Source of the DNA: Phascolarctobacterium sp.
GTDB lineage: Bacteria; Bacillota; Negativicutes; Acidaminococcales; Acidaminococcaceae
Reading direction: 5' to 3'
Assembly (NCBI GenBank): GCA_021201965.1
Contig: JAJQDY010000050.1
Coordinates: forward strand, 1 to 57,900
Length of the DNA stretch: 57,900 nucleotides
Below the pieces are notes generated by a model. That model was not told the origin of the DNA and made no database searches. It worked only from the letters and a program-made list of their open reading frames with translations. Below are positions 27,668 to 37,725 of this stretch, piece by piece; position 1 is the first letter of the stretch; each line of letters starts with the position of its first letter. A program made the translations under genes and the position numbers.

Positions 27668-30224
27668 TTACACCCCCATGGTCCAGCAGTATCTTGACGT
27701 GAAAAAAGAGCATCAGGATGAGCTGCTGTTTTTCCGGCTTGGAGATTTCTATGAAATGTTTTTTGATGATGCCATAACGGCATCAAGGGAACTTAATATA
27801 AGCCTTACCAAACGCTCCGGGTCATTGGATGACATGCCCATGTGCGGCGTGCCTTACCATGCCGTTGACGGCTATATTTCAAAGCTCATAAAAAAGGGGT
27901 ACAGGATCGCCATCTGCGAGCAGGTGGAGGACCCGCGCCTTGCAAAGGGCATCGTACGGCGCGAGGTGGTGAAAATAATCACCCCCGGCACCGCGCTTAA
28001 CGAGCGGCTCCTTGAAGACAAGCACAACCGCTACCTGGTGCTGCTTGCCGAAAAGGACGGGAAGGCCTGCCTTGCCGCGGCGGACGTCACTACCGGCGAG
28101 TGCCAGTGGTTCACGGCAGAAGGCGCCGAGCGCATGCTTGAGGTAACGGAGCAGCTTTTCCGCCTGCAGCCCGCGGAAGCGGTGCTCATGGATAACATCG
28201 CACACCTCGCAGAACTTGAGGAATGGCTGAAAAACCGCCTGCCAGAGTGCGCCGTGAGCATCTATAAGGAAGAGGATGAAGCATCCTATTTCGGAAGGCA
28301 TTTTCCTGATGCAGCAGCGGAACCCTTCGTAAAGGAGACGGTGGACTGCATCCTCAGGTACCTCCATGCCACGGTCATGGCGGATTTAAGCCATATCAAC
28401 CATCTCAGGAAAATAACAAAAGAGAGCTTCATGAACCTTGACGCCACGGCCATAAGGAACCTCGAGCTCACGAAAAACATGCGGGACGGCTCAAGGCGCG
28501 GCACGCTCCTTGACGTGCTTGATTTCACAAAAACATCCATGGGCGCAAGGAAGCTGCGCGGCTGGATCGAGTGCCCGCTGCTTGATCTTAATAAGATCTA
28601 CGCGCGCCAGGATGCCATAGGTGAAATCTTAAATGACATGACCTTCCGCGATGCCATAGCTGAGCACCTTAAGACGGTGGCCGATCTTGAACGCATCGTT
28701 TCAAGGATAGAAGTGGGAAGCGCAAATGCCAGAGACCTTGCGGCCCTGAAAAATTCCCTCGCTGGACTGCCCGCGCTTAAAGAGGTGCTTGGCGGCGGCA
28801 AATGCCGGCTTTTGCAAAACCTTTATAACATGCTTCATACCAATGAGGAAATCCACGCTACCCTGGATAGGGCCATCGTGGAAAACCCGCCCTTTTCCGT
28901 AAGGGAAGGCGGCATGATAAAAACGGGATACAATGAGGAGCTTGACGAACTGCAGCTTATTGCGAAAGACAATAAGACCTGGATGCAGAACTTTGAAAAA
29001 AAGATTAAAGAAGAGACGGGGATAAAGACCCTGAAGGTCGGCTTCAATAAAATCTTCGGCTATTACATAGAAGTTTCCAAGGGCGCCTCGGAAGGCGTGC
29101 CTGATTACTTCGTGCGCAAGCAGACCCTGGTCAATGCCGAGCGCTATATAGTGCCGGAGCTTAAGGATTTTGAAAATAAAATCCTTAGCGCCAGGGAGAA
29201 AATAGAACAGCTGGAATACTATCTTTTCAGCGAGCTCCGGGAAATGATCTGCGCTAAAATAAGCGAAATCCAGGAGACGGCAAGAGCCATAGGCACACTT
29301 GACGTCGCAGCCTGCCTTGCCGAGGCGGCCTATAAATACGGCTACGTGCGACCCGGGCTTAATAATAAGGGCGAAATAAAAATCGCCGACGGGCGCCACC
29401 CGGTGGTTGAGCGCCTCCTTGAAAAGAAAATCTTCGTGCCCAATGACGTGGCACTAAATAATACCGATGAGCGCATGATCGTGCTCACGGGCCCGAACAT
29501 GGCGGGAAAATCCACCTACATGCGGCAGATTGCCATCATCATACTCATGACGCAGATGGGCGCCTTCATCCCGGCGCGCTCTGCAAGCATCTGCCCTGTG
29601 GATAAGATCTTTACCCGCGTCGGGGCAAGCGACGACTTGGCAACGGGGCAGAGCACCTTCATGGTCGAAATGAATGAGGTGGCGCAGATCCTCCGCTATG
29701 CCACGAAGGACAGCCTCGTCATTTTAGATGAGGTGGGCAGGGGGACCAGCACCTATGACGGCATGAGCATCGCAAAGGCAGTCATAGAATACATCCACGG
29801 GAAAATAAAGGCCAAGACCCTTTTTGCCACCCACTACCACCAGCTGCTCAGCTTGGAAAATGAGCTTCCCGGCGTTAAGAACTATTCCGTCGCCGTAAAG
29901 GAGCGGGGGAAGGACATCGTCTTCCTGCGCCGCATAGTCCCGGGCGGCACGGATAAAAGCTACGGCGTCCATGTGGCGCGCCTTGTTGGGCTTCCGAAAA
30001 CGGTGCTTGATAGGGCAAATGCCATCCTTGAAGAGTATGATGCAGGGGAAGGTAAAAAGGCGGCACCGGGCGGCACTGCTGCCCCTGATGCCATAGGGTC
30101 GCTTTTTGCAGGCGGCCTTGCCGATGAAATATTAAAGCTTGATATCATGAGCATGACGCCCATAGAGGCCATCAATGCACTTTATAAACTGCAGGATGAG
30201 GCACGAAAGGAGAGCGGGAAATGA
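27660..30224 (+). CDS. mutS: DNA mismatch repair protein MutS
   Basis: Recognises mispairs and starts mismatch repair. The 854 residues are full length. The mismatch-reading Phe-x-Glu (F30 to E32 in GDFYEMFF) is intact, as are the Walker A GPNMAGKS (from about 611) and DEVGRGTSTYDG. The GTG start lies inside the end of miaB. The stop overlaps the mutL start (ATGA). No mutH is present, as expected outside enterobacteria. Confidence 0.98.
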   Translation: MANYTPMVQQYLDVKKEHQDELLFFRLGDFYEMFFDDAITASRELNISLTKRSGSLDDMPMCGVPYHAVDGYISKLIKKGYRIAICEQVEDPRLAKGIVRREVVKIITPGTALNERLLEDKHNRYLVLLAEKDGKACLAAADVTTGECQWFTAEGAERMLEVTEQLFRLQPAEAVLMDNIAHLAELEEWLKNRLPECAVSIYKEEDEASYFGRHFPDAAAEPFVKETVDCILRYLHATVMADLSHINHLRKITKESFMNLDATAIRNLELTKNMRDGSRRGTLLDVLDFTKTSMGARKLRGWIECPLLDLNKIYARQDAIGEILNDMTFRDAIAEHLKTVADLERIVSRIEVGSANARDLAALKNSLAGLPALKEVLGGGKCRLLQNLYNMLHTNEEIHATLDRAIVENPPFSVREGGMIKTGYNEELDELQLIAKDNKTWMQNFEKKIKEETGIKTLKVGFNKIFGYYIEVSKGASEGVPDYFVRKQTLVNAERYIVPELKDFENKILSAREKIEQLEYYLFSELREMICAKISEIQETARAIGTLDVAACLAEAAYKYGYVRPGLNNKGEIKIADGRHPVVERLLEKKIFVPNDVALNNTDERMIVLTGPNMAGKSTYMRQIAIIILMTQMGAFIPARSASICPVDKIFTRVGASDDLATGQSTFMVEMNEVAQILRYATKDSLVILDEVGRGTSTYDGMSIAKAVIEYIHGKIKAKTLFATHYHQLLSLENELPGVKNYSVAVKERGKDIVFLRRIVPGGTDKSYGVHVARLVGLPKTVLDRANAILEEYDAGEGKKAAPGGTAAPDAIGSLFAGGLADEILKLDIMSMTPIEAINALYKLQDEARKESGK

Positions 30225-32014
30225 GCATGGAGAACAACGTGCGACTCCTTGATGCCACGACGGCCAACCAGATTGCCGCGGGCGAAGTGGTTGAAAAGCC
30301 TGCTTCCGTGGTGAAGGAACTTGTGGAAAATTCCCTCGACGCGGGGGCGGATAATATTGAAGTGACCGTTTTTGCGGGCGGTACGGAGTACATCCGCGTT
30401 ACGGATAATGGCAGCGGCATGACGGAGGAAAATGCGAAAATGTCGGTGCTGCGCCATGCCACGAGCAAGATAAGTAATGCGGTGGATCTTATGGACCTCC
30501 ATACCCTGGGCTTCCGCGGCGAGGCCCTGCCGAGCATCGCTTCCGTTTCCAATTTCAGGCTGCTGACGCGTCCTGAAGGAAGCGATTTTGCAACGTCGGT
30601 TGCCATAGATGGAGGGAAAGACGCCGAATGCGCGGAAACGGGCGGCAACGTGGGGACGACGGTCATCGTCGAAAACCTCTTTTTCAATGTGCCAGCAAGG
30701 AGGAAATTCTTAAAGACCCCTGCTACGGAAGGCAGGTATATAAGCGAGCTTCTGACAAAGCTTTCCCTTTCAAGGCCCGATGCGCATTTCCGTCTCATAA
30801 ATGGCGATAAGGAAGTTTTAAGCACCCCTGGGAGCGGGGATCTCCTTGAAACCATAAGGGCCATATACGGCAGGGACGTTGCGGAAAATCTCCTGAACGT
30901 CGATTTTGAAGGAAATGACGGCATAAAAATAAAGGGCGTCATCGGCAGGCCCACGCTACTTAAGGGCACGCGCCAGTGGCAGACTCTTTTCGTGAACGGC
31001 AGGATGATCACCAGCCGCATGCTGGCAAAGGCCATCGACCACGCCTACCAGTCCCAGATCCCCAAGAGCGGCTTTCCCTTTGCCGTGCTTAATATTGGGG
31101 TGGATACGGCAAGTATCGACGTAAACGTCCATCCACAGAAGAGCGAAATAAAGTTCAGTAATGACAGCGCCGTCTACCGCGCCGTCTATAAGGCGCTTAC
31201 GGATGTCCTGACAAGCCCCATGGGCGCGAAAAAGGAATGTGAGGGTGATGCCCCCTCATTCTACGTAATGGAGCAACATCCCGGGGCCCCATGTGTTCAC
31301 CCCTCCGGCGACCGCGCCGTGCAGCAGGGAATGTGGGATGCGGGGAGCAGCGCCTTTGACATAACCGCCGTCAGGGAGGAAATGGCAGGGACTGAACCCT
31401 TCAGGGAGACCATAGAAATAAGGGATACTGACAGCGGCGTCGATACCATCTGGCCCATCGGGCAGGTGGATAAGACTTTCATCATCGCCCAGTCGGAAGA
31501 TGCGGTTTATCTCATTGATCAGCATGCGGCCCATGAGCGCATCATTTACGACAGGCTTGTAAAATTACATAACGAAATACCGTCCCAGCAGCTTCTGGTA
31601 CCCGTGTTCCTCGACATGCGGCCCCAGGAGATCGCCATCATCGAGGAGTACAGGGAGGGCTTCGTGCGCCTTGGCGTCGAAGCCGCCGCTGCGGGGGATG
31701 AAGTGCTCAGGGTTTCCAGCCTGCCCCTTGACGTAAGCGAGGAGGATGCGGGGGATTTCATAAGCGAAATATGTACCATGCTCGGGGAACTCCGGGAAAT
31801 AACCCACAGCGACCTCAGGCAGGCGGTGCTGCACATGACGGCCTGCAAGGCGGCTATAAAGGCTGGGCAGCTCCTTAACATGCGCCAGATGCGCCAGATA
31901 ATCATAGAACTCCTTAATACCGAGCATCCCTTTACCTGCCCCCACGGCAGGCCATGCATAATTGAAATAAATTCGGACCAGCTTTATAAAATGTTCAAAA
32001 GGACAGGCTTTTAG
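30221..32014 (+). CDS. mutL: DNA mismatch repair protein MutL
   Basis: ATP-driven matchmaker and nicking endonuclease of mismatch repair. The 597 residues have the GHKL ATPase motifs ENSLDAGAD, DNGSGM and GFRGEALPSIASVS. The C-terminal endonuclease domain has DQHAAHERIIYD (from Asp433), ACKAAIKAG and CPHGRP. The canonical metal motif is DQHA-x2-E-x4-E; here the last position is Asp, a conservative change. It overlaps mutS by four bases and runs directly into the next gene. Confidence 0.97.
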   Translation: MSMENNVRLLDATTANQIAAGEVVEKPASVVKELVENSLDAGADNIEVTVFAGGTEYIRVTDNGSGMTEENAKMSVLRHATSKISNAVDLMDLHTLGFRGEALPSIASVSNFRLLTRPEGSDFATSVAIDGGKDAECAETGGNVGTTVIVENLFFNVPARRKFLKTPATEGRYISELLTKLSLSRPDAHFRLINGDKEVLSTPGSGDLLETIRAIYGRDVAENLLNVDFEGNDGIKIKGVIGRPTLLKGTRQWQTLFVNGRMITSRMLAKAIDHAYQSQIPKSGFPFAVLNIGVDTASIDVNVHPQKSEIKFSNDSAVYRAVYKALTDVLTSPMGAKKECEGDAPSFYVMEQHPGAPCVHPSGDRAVQQGMWDAGSSAFDITAVREEMAGTEPFRETIEIRDTDSGVDTIWPIGQVDKTFIIAQSEDAVYLIDQHAAHERIIYDRLVKLHNEIPSQQLLVPVFLDMRPQEIAIIEEYREGFVRLGVEAAAAGDEVLRVSSLPLDVSEEDAGDFISEICTMLGELREITHSDLRQAVLHMTACKAAIKAGQLLNMRQMRQIIIELLNTEHPFTCPHGRPCIIEINSDQLYKMFKRTGF

Positions 32015-32788
32015 ATGTTTGCCGTGACGTCGGCAAGGAAAGCCGGCAGCAGGGAAATAGCGGCCGCAAGGGAGTGGGCGGAAGAGCTTAATGTCCCCCT
32101 TATCCATGAGCGGGGTGCGGGCGGCATAAAGGAACTGTGCAGGAAAAATTGCCTTGATGCGCTGCTTGTTTCAACAGCTAAAGGCCCGAGTGTCTTCACG
32201 GAGGCTGGGGAATTTTCTTACCATCCCGGCATGGCGGTCTTGCGCCTTGAAAGAATCAAAAAGGGCGAAAGGGACCATTTCGCGGAGGCGCTTAATATAA
32301 GGCCAGGCATGAAAATACTTGATGCCACCCTGGGACTTGGGCACGATGCCGCGATAGCGTCATACCTTGCGGGGGAAAATGGCTCTGTCACGGGACTTGA
32401 GGCATCGCCCCTCCTTTACTTTGTGGTAAAATACGGACTTAAAAATTATAATGACGAAGATAGGGATCTTACGGCCGCTCTAAGGCGGATTAAGCCCATA
32501 AACATTAAGGCTGAAGACTATCTTAAAGGCTGCGAAAAAGACAGCTTCGATGCCGTCTTTTTTGATCCCATGTTCCGCAGCCCGGTGAAGGGGTCATCGG
32601 ACATGGCGCCGCTTAGGCCCATAGCATTCAGTGAACCCATGGCTGGGGCCGCGGTTAAGCTTGCGATAAATGCGGCGCCCCTTGTCGTTATAAAAGAGCG
32701 TTCGGAAAGGGTGCTCCAGAGGCTCGGCTGCACGGAAATTTCGGGCGGCCGCTACAGCAGCGTGAAATTTGGTATAATCAGAAGGTGA
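32015..32788 (+). CDS. RsmJ-like class I SAM-dependent methyltransferase
   Basis: A 257-residue protein. An N-terminal segment (about 1-85) precedes a Rossmann methyltransferase core with DATLGLGHDAAIAS (SAM binding) and FDPMFRSP in the catalytic position. The DPM motif and layout resemble E. coli RsmJ, which methylates G1516 of 16S rRNA. Identity is moderate by eye, so the rRNA target is only inferred. The ATG follows the mutL stop without a gap, and miaA begins four bases after its end. Confidence 0.75.
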   Translation: MFAVTSARKAGSREIAAAREWAEELNVPLIHERGAGGIKELCRKNCLDALLVSTAKGPSVFTEAGEFSYHPGMAVLRLERIKKGERDHFAEALNIRPGMKILDATLGLGHDAAIASYLAGENGSVTGLEASPLLYFVVKYGLKNYNDEDRDLTAALRRIKPINIKAEDYLKGCEKDSFDAVFFDPMFRSPVKGSSDMAPLRPIAFSEPMAGAAVKLAINAAPLVVIKERSERVLQRLGCTEISGGRYSSVKFGIIRR

Positions 32789-32792
32789 CCGC

Positions 32793-33713
32793 ATGAAGGA
32801 CAGGGTACTTGTGATTCTGGGACCCACGGCAACGGGCAAGAGCCGCATTGCCATGATGGTTGTGGAAAAACTGAACGGGGAAATAATATCAGGGGATTCC
32901 ATGCTGGTCTACCGCGGCATGGATATAGGCACCGCAAAGCCATCAAAAGAGGAAATGGCAAGGGTGCCGCACCATCTTGTCGATATCCTCCCGCCGAATG
33001 CCGAGTTTAATGTCTTTGATTTTAAAAACAGGGCGGAAGTCCTGATCCGGGAAATAAATGCCAGGGGCCGCCTTCCCGTAATCGCGGGCGGCACTGGGCT
33101 TTACATTAAGGCGCTCCTTGAAAACTATGCCTTTAACGATGTGGGCGCAAGGGATAAAGTACGGAGCAGTCTTGAAAAAATCGCGGATAAGGAAGAAAGC
33201 GTGGCGCTCCACGGGAAGCTTGCGGCCATTGACGGGGAAGCCGTGGCAAGGCTCCACCCCAATAACACGAGAAGGATAATACGGGCCATGGAAAGCGCCC
33301 TTGCCGGCGAAAACGTGGGGCATGATGCGGAGGAGCCCATGTTTGACGCCCTGGTTTTCGGGCTTTCCATGAAACGGGATGTCCTCTACGGTAGAATCGA
33401 GGCAAGGGTCGATGCCATGCTGGAGGCGGGCCTTGAAAGGGAAGTCAGGAATCTCCTTAAAAAAGGATTTACGGGCCGATGCCAGTCCATGCGGAGCATC
33501 GGCTACAGGCAGATGCGCTGGTACATAGAAGATAATATGCCCTACGCGGAGGCCGTGGCCAAACTGAAACAGGCCACGCGCAATTTTGCCAAGAGGCAGG
33601 TAACCTGGTATAAGAAAATGCCATACATCAGATGGCTGGAGCTTAAAGCGCCTTCCGATTACAATGATGCGGCAGCCATAATCTGCGCCGCGGCACGGGA
33701 TAAATGGCAATAA
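32793..33713 (+). CDS. miaA: tRNA dimethylallyltransferase
   Basis: Adds an isopentenyl group to A37 of tRNAs reading UNN codons, giving the substrate for MiaB. The 306 residues begin with the P-loop GPTATGKS (about 10-17) and have SGDSMLVYRGMDIGTAKP, AGGTGLY, and R/K-rich C-terminal ends of the family. Length is normal. It precedes hfq, a neighbourhood kept widely in bacteria. Confidence 0.97.
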   Translation: MKDRVLVILGPTATGKSRIAMMVVEKLNGEIISGDSMLVYRGMDIGTAKPSKEEMARVPHHLVDILPPNAEFNVFDFKNRAEVLIREINARGRLPVIAGGTGLYIKALLENYAFNDVGARDKVRSSLEKIADKEESVALHGKLAAIDGEAVARLHPNNTRRIIRAMESALAGENVGHDAEEPMFDALVFGLSMKRDVLYGRIEARVDAMLEAGLEREVRNLLKKGFTGRCQSMRSIGYRQMRWYIEDNMPYAEAVAKLKQATRNFAKRQVTWYKKMPYIRWLELKAPSDYNDAAAIICAAARDKWQ

Positions 33714-33719
33714 TAAAAC

Positions 33720-33748
33720 TTGAGAAAAAACTGGAAATGATGTAAAAT
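33720..33748 (+). promoter_or_regulatory. Promoter of hfq
   Basis: TTGAGA (33720-33725), a 17-base spacer and TAAAAT (33743-33748), 38 bases before the hfq start and just after miaA. Confidence 0.65.
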
Positions 33749-33785
33749 ATAATCTTGAGAAAACGCAGAAACGGGAGGAAAATAA

Positions 33786-34061
33786 ATGAACACGAATCCG
33801 GCAAAAACTACCAGGAACCTGCAGAACAGCTTCCTAAACCATGTCCGCAAGGAAAACCTCGGGGTTATAATCTACCTTATGAACGGGTTCCAGATCAGGG
33901 GATTGGTCAGGGGTTTCGATAATTTTACCATCATCATGGAAAACGAGGGCAAACAGCAGCTGGTATACAAACACGCTATTTCCACCATTTCACCTGCGGA
34001 CAATATCACCATCATGCAGCCGGAGAAAAAGGATCAGGTATATTTGAAAAACGGCGCTTAG
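33786..34061 (+). CDS. hfq: RNA chaperone Hfq
   Basis: Hexameric Sm-like protein that pairs small RNAs with mRNAs. The 91 residues contain the Sm1 region ([20 protein letters not shown]) and the Sm2 signature YKHAIST. The C-terminal tail is short, as in Firmicutes. GGGAGGAAA lies just before the ATG. Its presence makes small-RNA control by base pairing likely in this organism. Confidence 0.97.
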   Translation: MNTNPAKTTRNLQNSFLNHVRKENLGVIIYLMNGFQIRGLVRGFDNFTIIMENEGKQQLVYKHAISTISPADNITIMQPEKKDQVYLKNGA

Positions 34062-34088
34062 GCGTTGCTTTTCTTTTTTGGAGGCGCC

Positions 34089-34973
34089 ATGCATTACATC
34101 GGACTCTTTCTGGAATACCTTACAGTGGAACTGGGGCTTGCGGAAAATACATGCGGGGCCTATGAGAGGGATCTGCGCGTTTTAATGAAGGATCTCTGGT
34201 TCAGTGAGGAAGATGCTCTTGCAGGGGTAAGCCGCCAGCAGCTCATAGATTACCTGACGTCCCTTAAAAACAGGGGGCGCACTGCATCAACCATTGCACG
34301 GAAGCTTGCCGCCATCAAGGCCTTTTACCGTTTCCTTGCGGCGGAAAGATACATAAAAAACGATCCCGCAGAAGTCATTGAGGCCGGGGTAAAGGGAATG
34401 CACCTGCCGAAAGTTTTAAGCGTGGAGGAAGTGGAAGACCTTTTAAATGAACCTAACCTCGGTACCCCTGAAGGCTACAGGGACAAGACCATGCTTGAAG
34501 TGCTCTATGCGACGGGCATGCGGGTGTCAGAGCTTGTGGCCCTAAAGACCGCAAACGTCAACCTTGACATGAAGTATGTCATAGCCTTCGGCAAGGGATC
34601 GAAGGAAAGGATCATCCCCATCGGACGTACGGCGGTAAAATACCTTTCCAGCTATATGGAAAAAATACGCCCCGGGCTCCTGAAGGATGAAAATTGGGAA
34701 CTGCTTTTCCTCTCCTCCTGGGGAGGACCCATGACCAGGCAGCGGTTTTTTGAAATCATAAGGGATTACGGCAAAAGCGCCGGTATAAAAAGACCGGTGA
34801 CTCCACATATGCTCAGGCATTCCTTTGCAACACACCTCCTGGAAAACGGCACGGATCTGCGCGTGGTACAGGAACTCCTGGGACATGCCGACATATCGAC
34901 TACGCAAATCTACACGCATCTGACGAATAAGAGGATTAAGGAAATCTACGACAGGGCCCATCCGAGGGCTTAG
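34089..34973 (+). CDS. xerD: Tyrosine recombinase XerD-type
   Basis: Resolves chromosome dimers at dif by site-specific recombination, or acts as a related recombinase. From ATG 34089 (after TTGGAGGC) it is 294 residues, the usual length. An N-terminal SAM-like DNA-binding domain (about 1-85) is followed by the catalytic set Arg145 (TGMRVSEL), His240 and Arg243 (HMLRHSF) and nucleophile Tyr275 (TQIYTH). It is not next to a mobile element, which favours a housekeeping role. XerC versus XerD cannot be settled by eye. Confidence 0.85.
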   Translation: MHYIGLFLEYLTVELGLAENTCGAYERDLRVLMKDLWFSEEDALAGVSRQQLIDYLTSLKNRGRTASTIARKLAAIKAFYRFLAAERYIKNDPAEVIEAGVKGMHLPKVLSVEEVEDLLNEPNLGTPEGYRDKTMLEVLYATGMRVSELVALKTANVNLDMKYVIAFGKGSKERIIPIGRTAVKYLSSYMEKIRPGLLKDENWELLFLSSWGGPMTRQRFFEIIRDYGKSAGIKRPVTPHMLRHSFATHLLENGTDLRVVQELLGHADISTTQIYTHLTNKRIKEIYDRAHPRA

Positions 34974-34990
34974 GAGAAGGAGATTTGAGA

Positions 34991-36436
34991 ATGCCGAGAA
35001 AAAAGAAGGATAAGACATCCCGCAATACCGTTCTTTTCATGATATTCATGTTCATCATCATCGTTGCTGCGGCAGCGGGGATGTTCTACGCTTCGAAACG
35101 CAGCGAAAAGGATGTGCTCGATAAGGATCCCGCCGGCGGCGTCAAGGAAATAAATCTCATTGATGAAAGCATCGAGGCCCAGCGGGTCCTGGATAACATC
35201 CTGCTCAAGAGGAGCAATTGGCAGCTCATTAAAAAAGAGCATGAGGAGGATGAAGTCGAAGTAACTGGCTCCGCCAACAAGGTTAAGATAAGCCGCAGGC
35301 AGCTGGCCATCGGTATCCCGGCATCAACGGACCTTGCCGGTGCGGGGATCTGGGTGGCGGAACAGGCAAAAGCCGCGGGGCTTGCCATCATTGCCGCGGA
35401 AGACAGCGAATACAAGAACTGGAATTCATTCATGGTCGAAACGGGTATTTTCATGAAGGCCGGCAAGGGAAAACGGAGCTTTACAACGGATACCATCTAT
35501 TTCTTCCATAATACGAACATCAAGGAGCCGGATAATGATATTGATTCCGAAATGAAGGCGGAGGATAAGGGAAAATGCGTCGAGGCCCTAGTAAAGGAAA
35601 CGAAGGAACAGGCTAAGGCCGCGGGCGTTGACGTAAAGAAGGAACAGGATAAGGATAAGGGGAAAGACCAGGTTAAGGATACGAAAAAAGACCAGAAGGA
35701 CCAGAAAAAGGGTGCCAGGGACAAAAAGGACGCCAAGAAAGAGGCGAAGGTACCGCCTGCGGCAAAGGAATCCGGCGGCAGGCTTGCCATAATCATAGAC
35801 GACTGCGGTTACGATACGGCATCCGTAAGCAGCCTTACGTCCCTCGGATTCCACTTCAGTTACGCCATCCTTCCCTTCAGGAAATACAGCAGCGCCTGCC
35901 TTGATATCGTAAAGAGCACCGGCAACGTTGCCATGCTGCACCTGCCAATGGAACCCATGAACATGAGCGCCATGTCAGAAGGCGAAAATACCATCCTTGC
36001 GGGTATGGATAAGGGGAAGATCACGGAACTTACTAGGAAGGCCGTAAACAGCCTGCCAGGAATCCGCGGGGTGAATAACCACCAGGGATCCAAGGTAACG
36101 TCGAATGAAGAAGCCATAAAGGCAGTACTCCAGGAACTCAAGCGTGACGGGATGTTCTTCCTTGACAGCAGGACATCGTCCAATTCCCTCGGCGTGTCCG
36201 TTGCCCAGAAACTCGGGGTCAAGACGGCAAGGAATGACCTTTTCCTGGATAACAGCACGGAGGTATCGTCAATAAGGACCCAGATCCTCACAGCCATAAA
36301 CCTGGCGCAGAAAAACGGCACTGCCATTGCCATCTGCCACGCAAGGCCTAACACGGTAAAGATCTGGCAGACGTATGCGGATGAGTTTTGCGCCACAGGC
36401 GTGAAATTCGTTTACGTGACGGAACTTCTCTATTAA
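34991..36436 (+). CDS. Divergent polysaccharide deacetylase family protein
   Basis: A 481-residue membrane-anchored protein. An N-terminal transmembrane helix (about 15-35) leads into an extracytoplasmic region. A long Lys/Asp/Gln-rich low-complexity linker (about 200-255) precedes the divergent deacetylase domain, which starts GGRLAIIIDDCGYD and includes HLPMEPM and GVNNHQGSKVT. This family lacks some classical deacetylase residues and its substrate is unknown; a role in the cell envelope is inferred. The ATG at 34991, eight bases after GAGAAGGAG, is preferred over the TTG two codons before. Confidence 0.82.
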   Translation: MPRKKKDKTSRNTVLFMIFMFIIIVAAAAGMFYASKRSEKDVLDKDPAGGVKEINLIDESIEAQRVLDNILLKRSNWQLIKKEHEEDEVEVTGSANKVKISRRQLAIGIPASTDLAGAGIWVAEQAKAAGLAIIAAEDSEYKNWNSFMVETGIFMKAGKGKRSFTTDTIYFFHNTNIKEPDNDIDSEMKAEDKGKCVEALVKETKEQAKAAGVDVKKEQDKDKGKDQVKDTKKDQKDQKKGARDKKDAKKEAKVPPAAKESGGRLAIIIDDCGYDTASVSSLTSLGFHFSYAILPFRKYSSACLDIVKSTGNVAMLHLPMEPMNMSAMSEGENTILAGMDKGKITELTRKAVNSLPGIRGVNNHQGSKVTSNEEAIKAVLQELKRDGMFFLDSRTSSNSLGVSVAQKLGVKTARNDLFLDNSTEVSSIRTQILTAINLAQKNGTAIAICHARPNTVKIWQTYADEFCATGVKFVYVTELLY

Positions 36437-36474
36437 ATAAATCAAGGAAAAATTAAAGGAAAAAGGGTGCAGCC

Positions 36475-37716
36475 ATGTTTGTTGAAGAAACCATAGGAAA
36501 ATATGAAAAATACATCAACCCGGCCCAGGCGAAACTGTTCCGTTTCATGGGACTTGGCAGCGTCGAGGCTGAGGCCGAGGGCTGGACGGTAAAGGACAGT
36601 GAGGGCAAGGCCTTCATCGACTGCCTCGGGGGATACGGCATGTTTGCCTTAGGACACAGGAACCCCGCGATAGTTGCGGCCGTCGAAAGGGAACTCCACG
36701 CCATGCCCATGAGCGGTAAGGTGCTTTTTAACAGGCCCATGGCGGATCTTGCGGAAGCGCTTTTTGAAATTACCCCGGGAGACCTGAGGTATAGTTTCTT
36801 TGTCAACAGCGGCACGGAAGCCGTTGAGGGATGCCTTAAGATTGCCCGCCTTTCAACGGGCAGGAAGAAATTCGTGGCGGCGGATAACGCCTTCCACGGC
36901 AAAACCATGGGATCCCTTTCCGCGACGGGGCGCGACCTTTATAAAACGCCCTTTGAGCCGCTTGTTAATGGATTCACCCATGTACCCTTTAACGACATAA
37001 AGGCCATGGAAAAGGCCGTCGATGAAGATACGGCGGCGGTAATCCTGGAACCCATCCAGGGCGAGGGCGGCATAATCGTTCCTTCCTCGGGTTACATTGC
37101 GATGGTCAAGAGGATCTGCGCCAACAGGGGCGCGCTCTTTATCGCGGACGAGGTGCAGACGGGAATCGGCAGGACCGGCGACTGGTTCGGCGTTAACCAT
37201 GACTGTGTTGAGCCTGACATGATGGCCTGCGCAAAGGCGCTTGGCGGCGGAGTAATGCCGCTTGGTGCCATTATCGGCAGCGAAAAAACTTGGCAGGAGC
37301 TTATTGAAGCGCCTTTCCTCCATACGACCACTTTCGGCGGAGGGGAAATGGCCTGTGCCGCAGGACTTGCGACCATAAAATTCATAAAGGAAAGGAAAAT
37401 CCTGAAACGGGCGGCAGATACAGGCGCCCATTTCAAGGAAGGCCTGAAAAAGATCGGGGCTGATTTTCCGAATGTCATAAAGGAAGTGCGTGGGCGCGGC
37501 ATGATGCTCGGCGTCGAACTTACCAAGGAAGGCGCAGGCGGCATGCTCATGAGCCTTATGATCGACAGGGGGGTAATTATCGCCTATACGCTGAACAATC
37601 CTAAGGTGCTGAGGTTCGAACCGCCGCTTATCATGCCGAAGAACGTGGTGGATAAGGTGCTTCAGATATTCCATGAGGCAGTAAAGCTGACGGCAGCTGC
37701 CATTGACGATTTATGA
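36475..37716 (+). CDS. Class III pyridoxal-phosphate aminotransferase
   Basis: A 413-residue enzyme of the ornithine/putrescine/acetylornithine aminotransferase group. It has FVNSGTEAVEG near residue 105, AFHGKTMGSLSATG, EPIQGEGGI, IADEVQTGIGRTG and the PLP-binding Lys in ACAKALGGG. The sequence looks closest to putrescine aminotransferase-like proteins, but the substrate cannot be read from sequence alone. It stands between the deacetylase and an SRPBCC gene, 9 bases before the latter, so the two may be co-expressed. Confidence 0.85.
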   Translation: MFVEETIGKYEKYINPAQAKLFRFMGLGSVEAEAEGWTVKDSEGKAFIDCLGGYGMFALGHRNPAIVAAVERELHAMPMSGKVLFNRPMADLAEALFEITPGDLRYSFFVNSGTEAVEGCLKIARLSTGRKKFVAADNAFHGKTMGSLSATGRDLYKTPFEPLVNGFTHVPFNDIKAMEKAVDEDTAAVILEPIQGEGGIIVPSSGYIAMVKRICANRGALFIADEVQTGIGRTGDWFGVNHDCVEPDMMACAKALGGGVMPLGAIIGSEKTWQELIEAPFLHTTTFGGGEMACAAGLATIKFIKERKILKRAADTGAHFKEGLKKIGADFPNVIKEVRGRGMMLGVELTKEGAGGMLMSLMIDRGVIIAYTLNNPKVLRFEPPLIMPKNVVDKVLQIFHEAVKLTAAAIDDL

Positions 37717-37725
37717 GGTGTTGCC

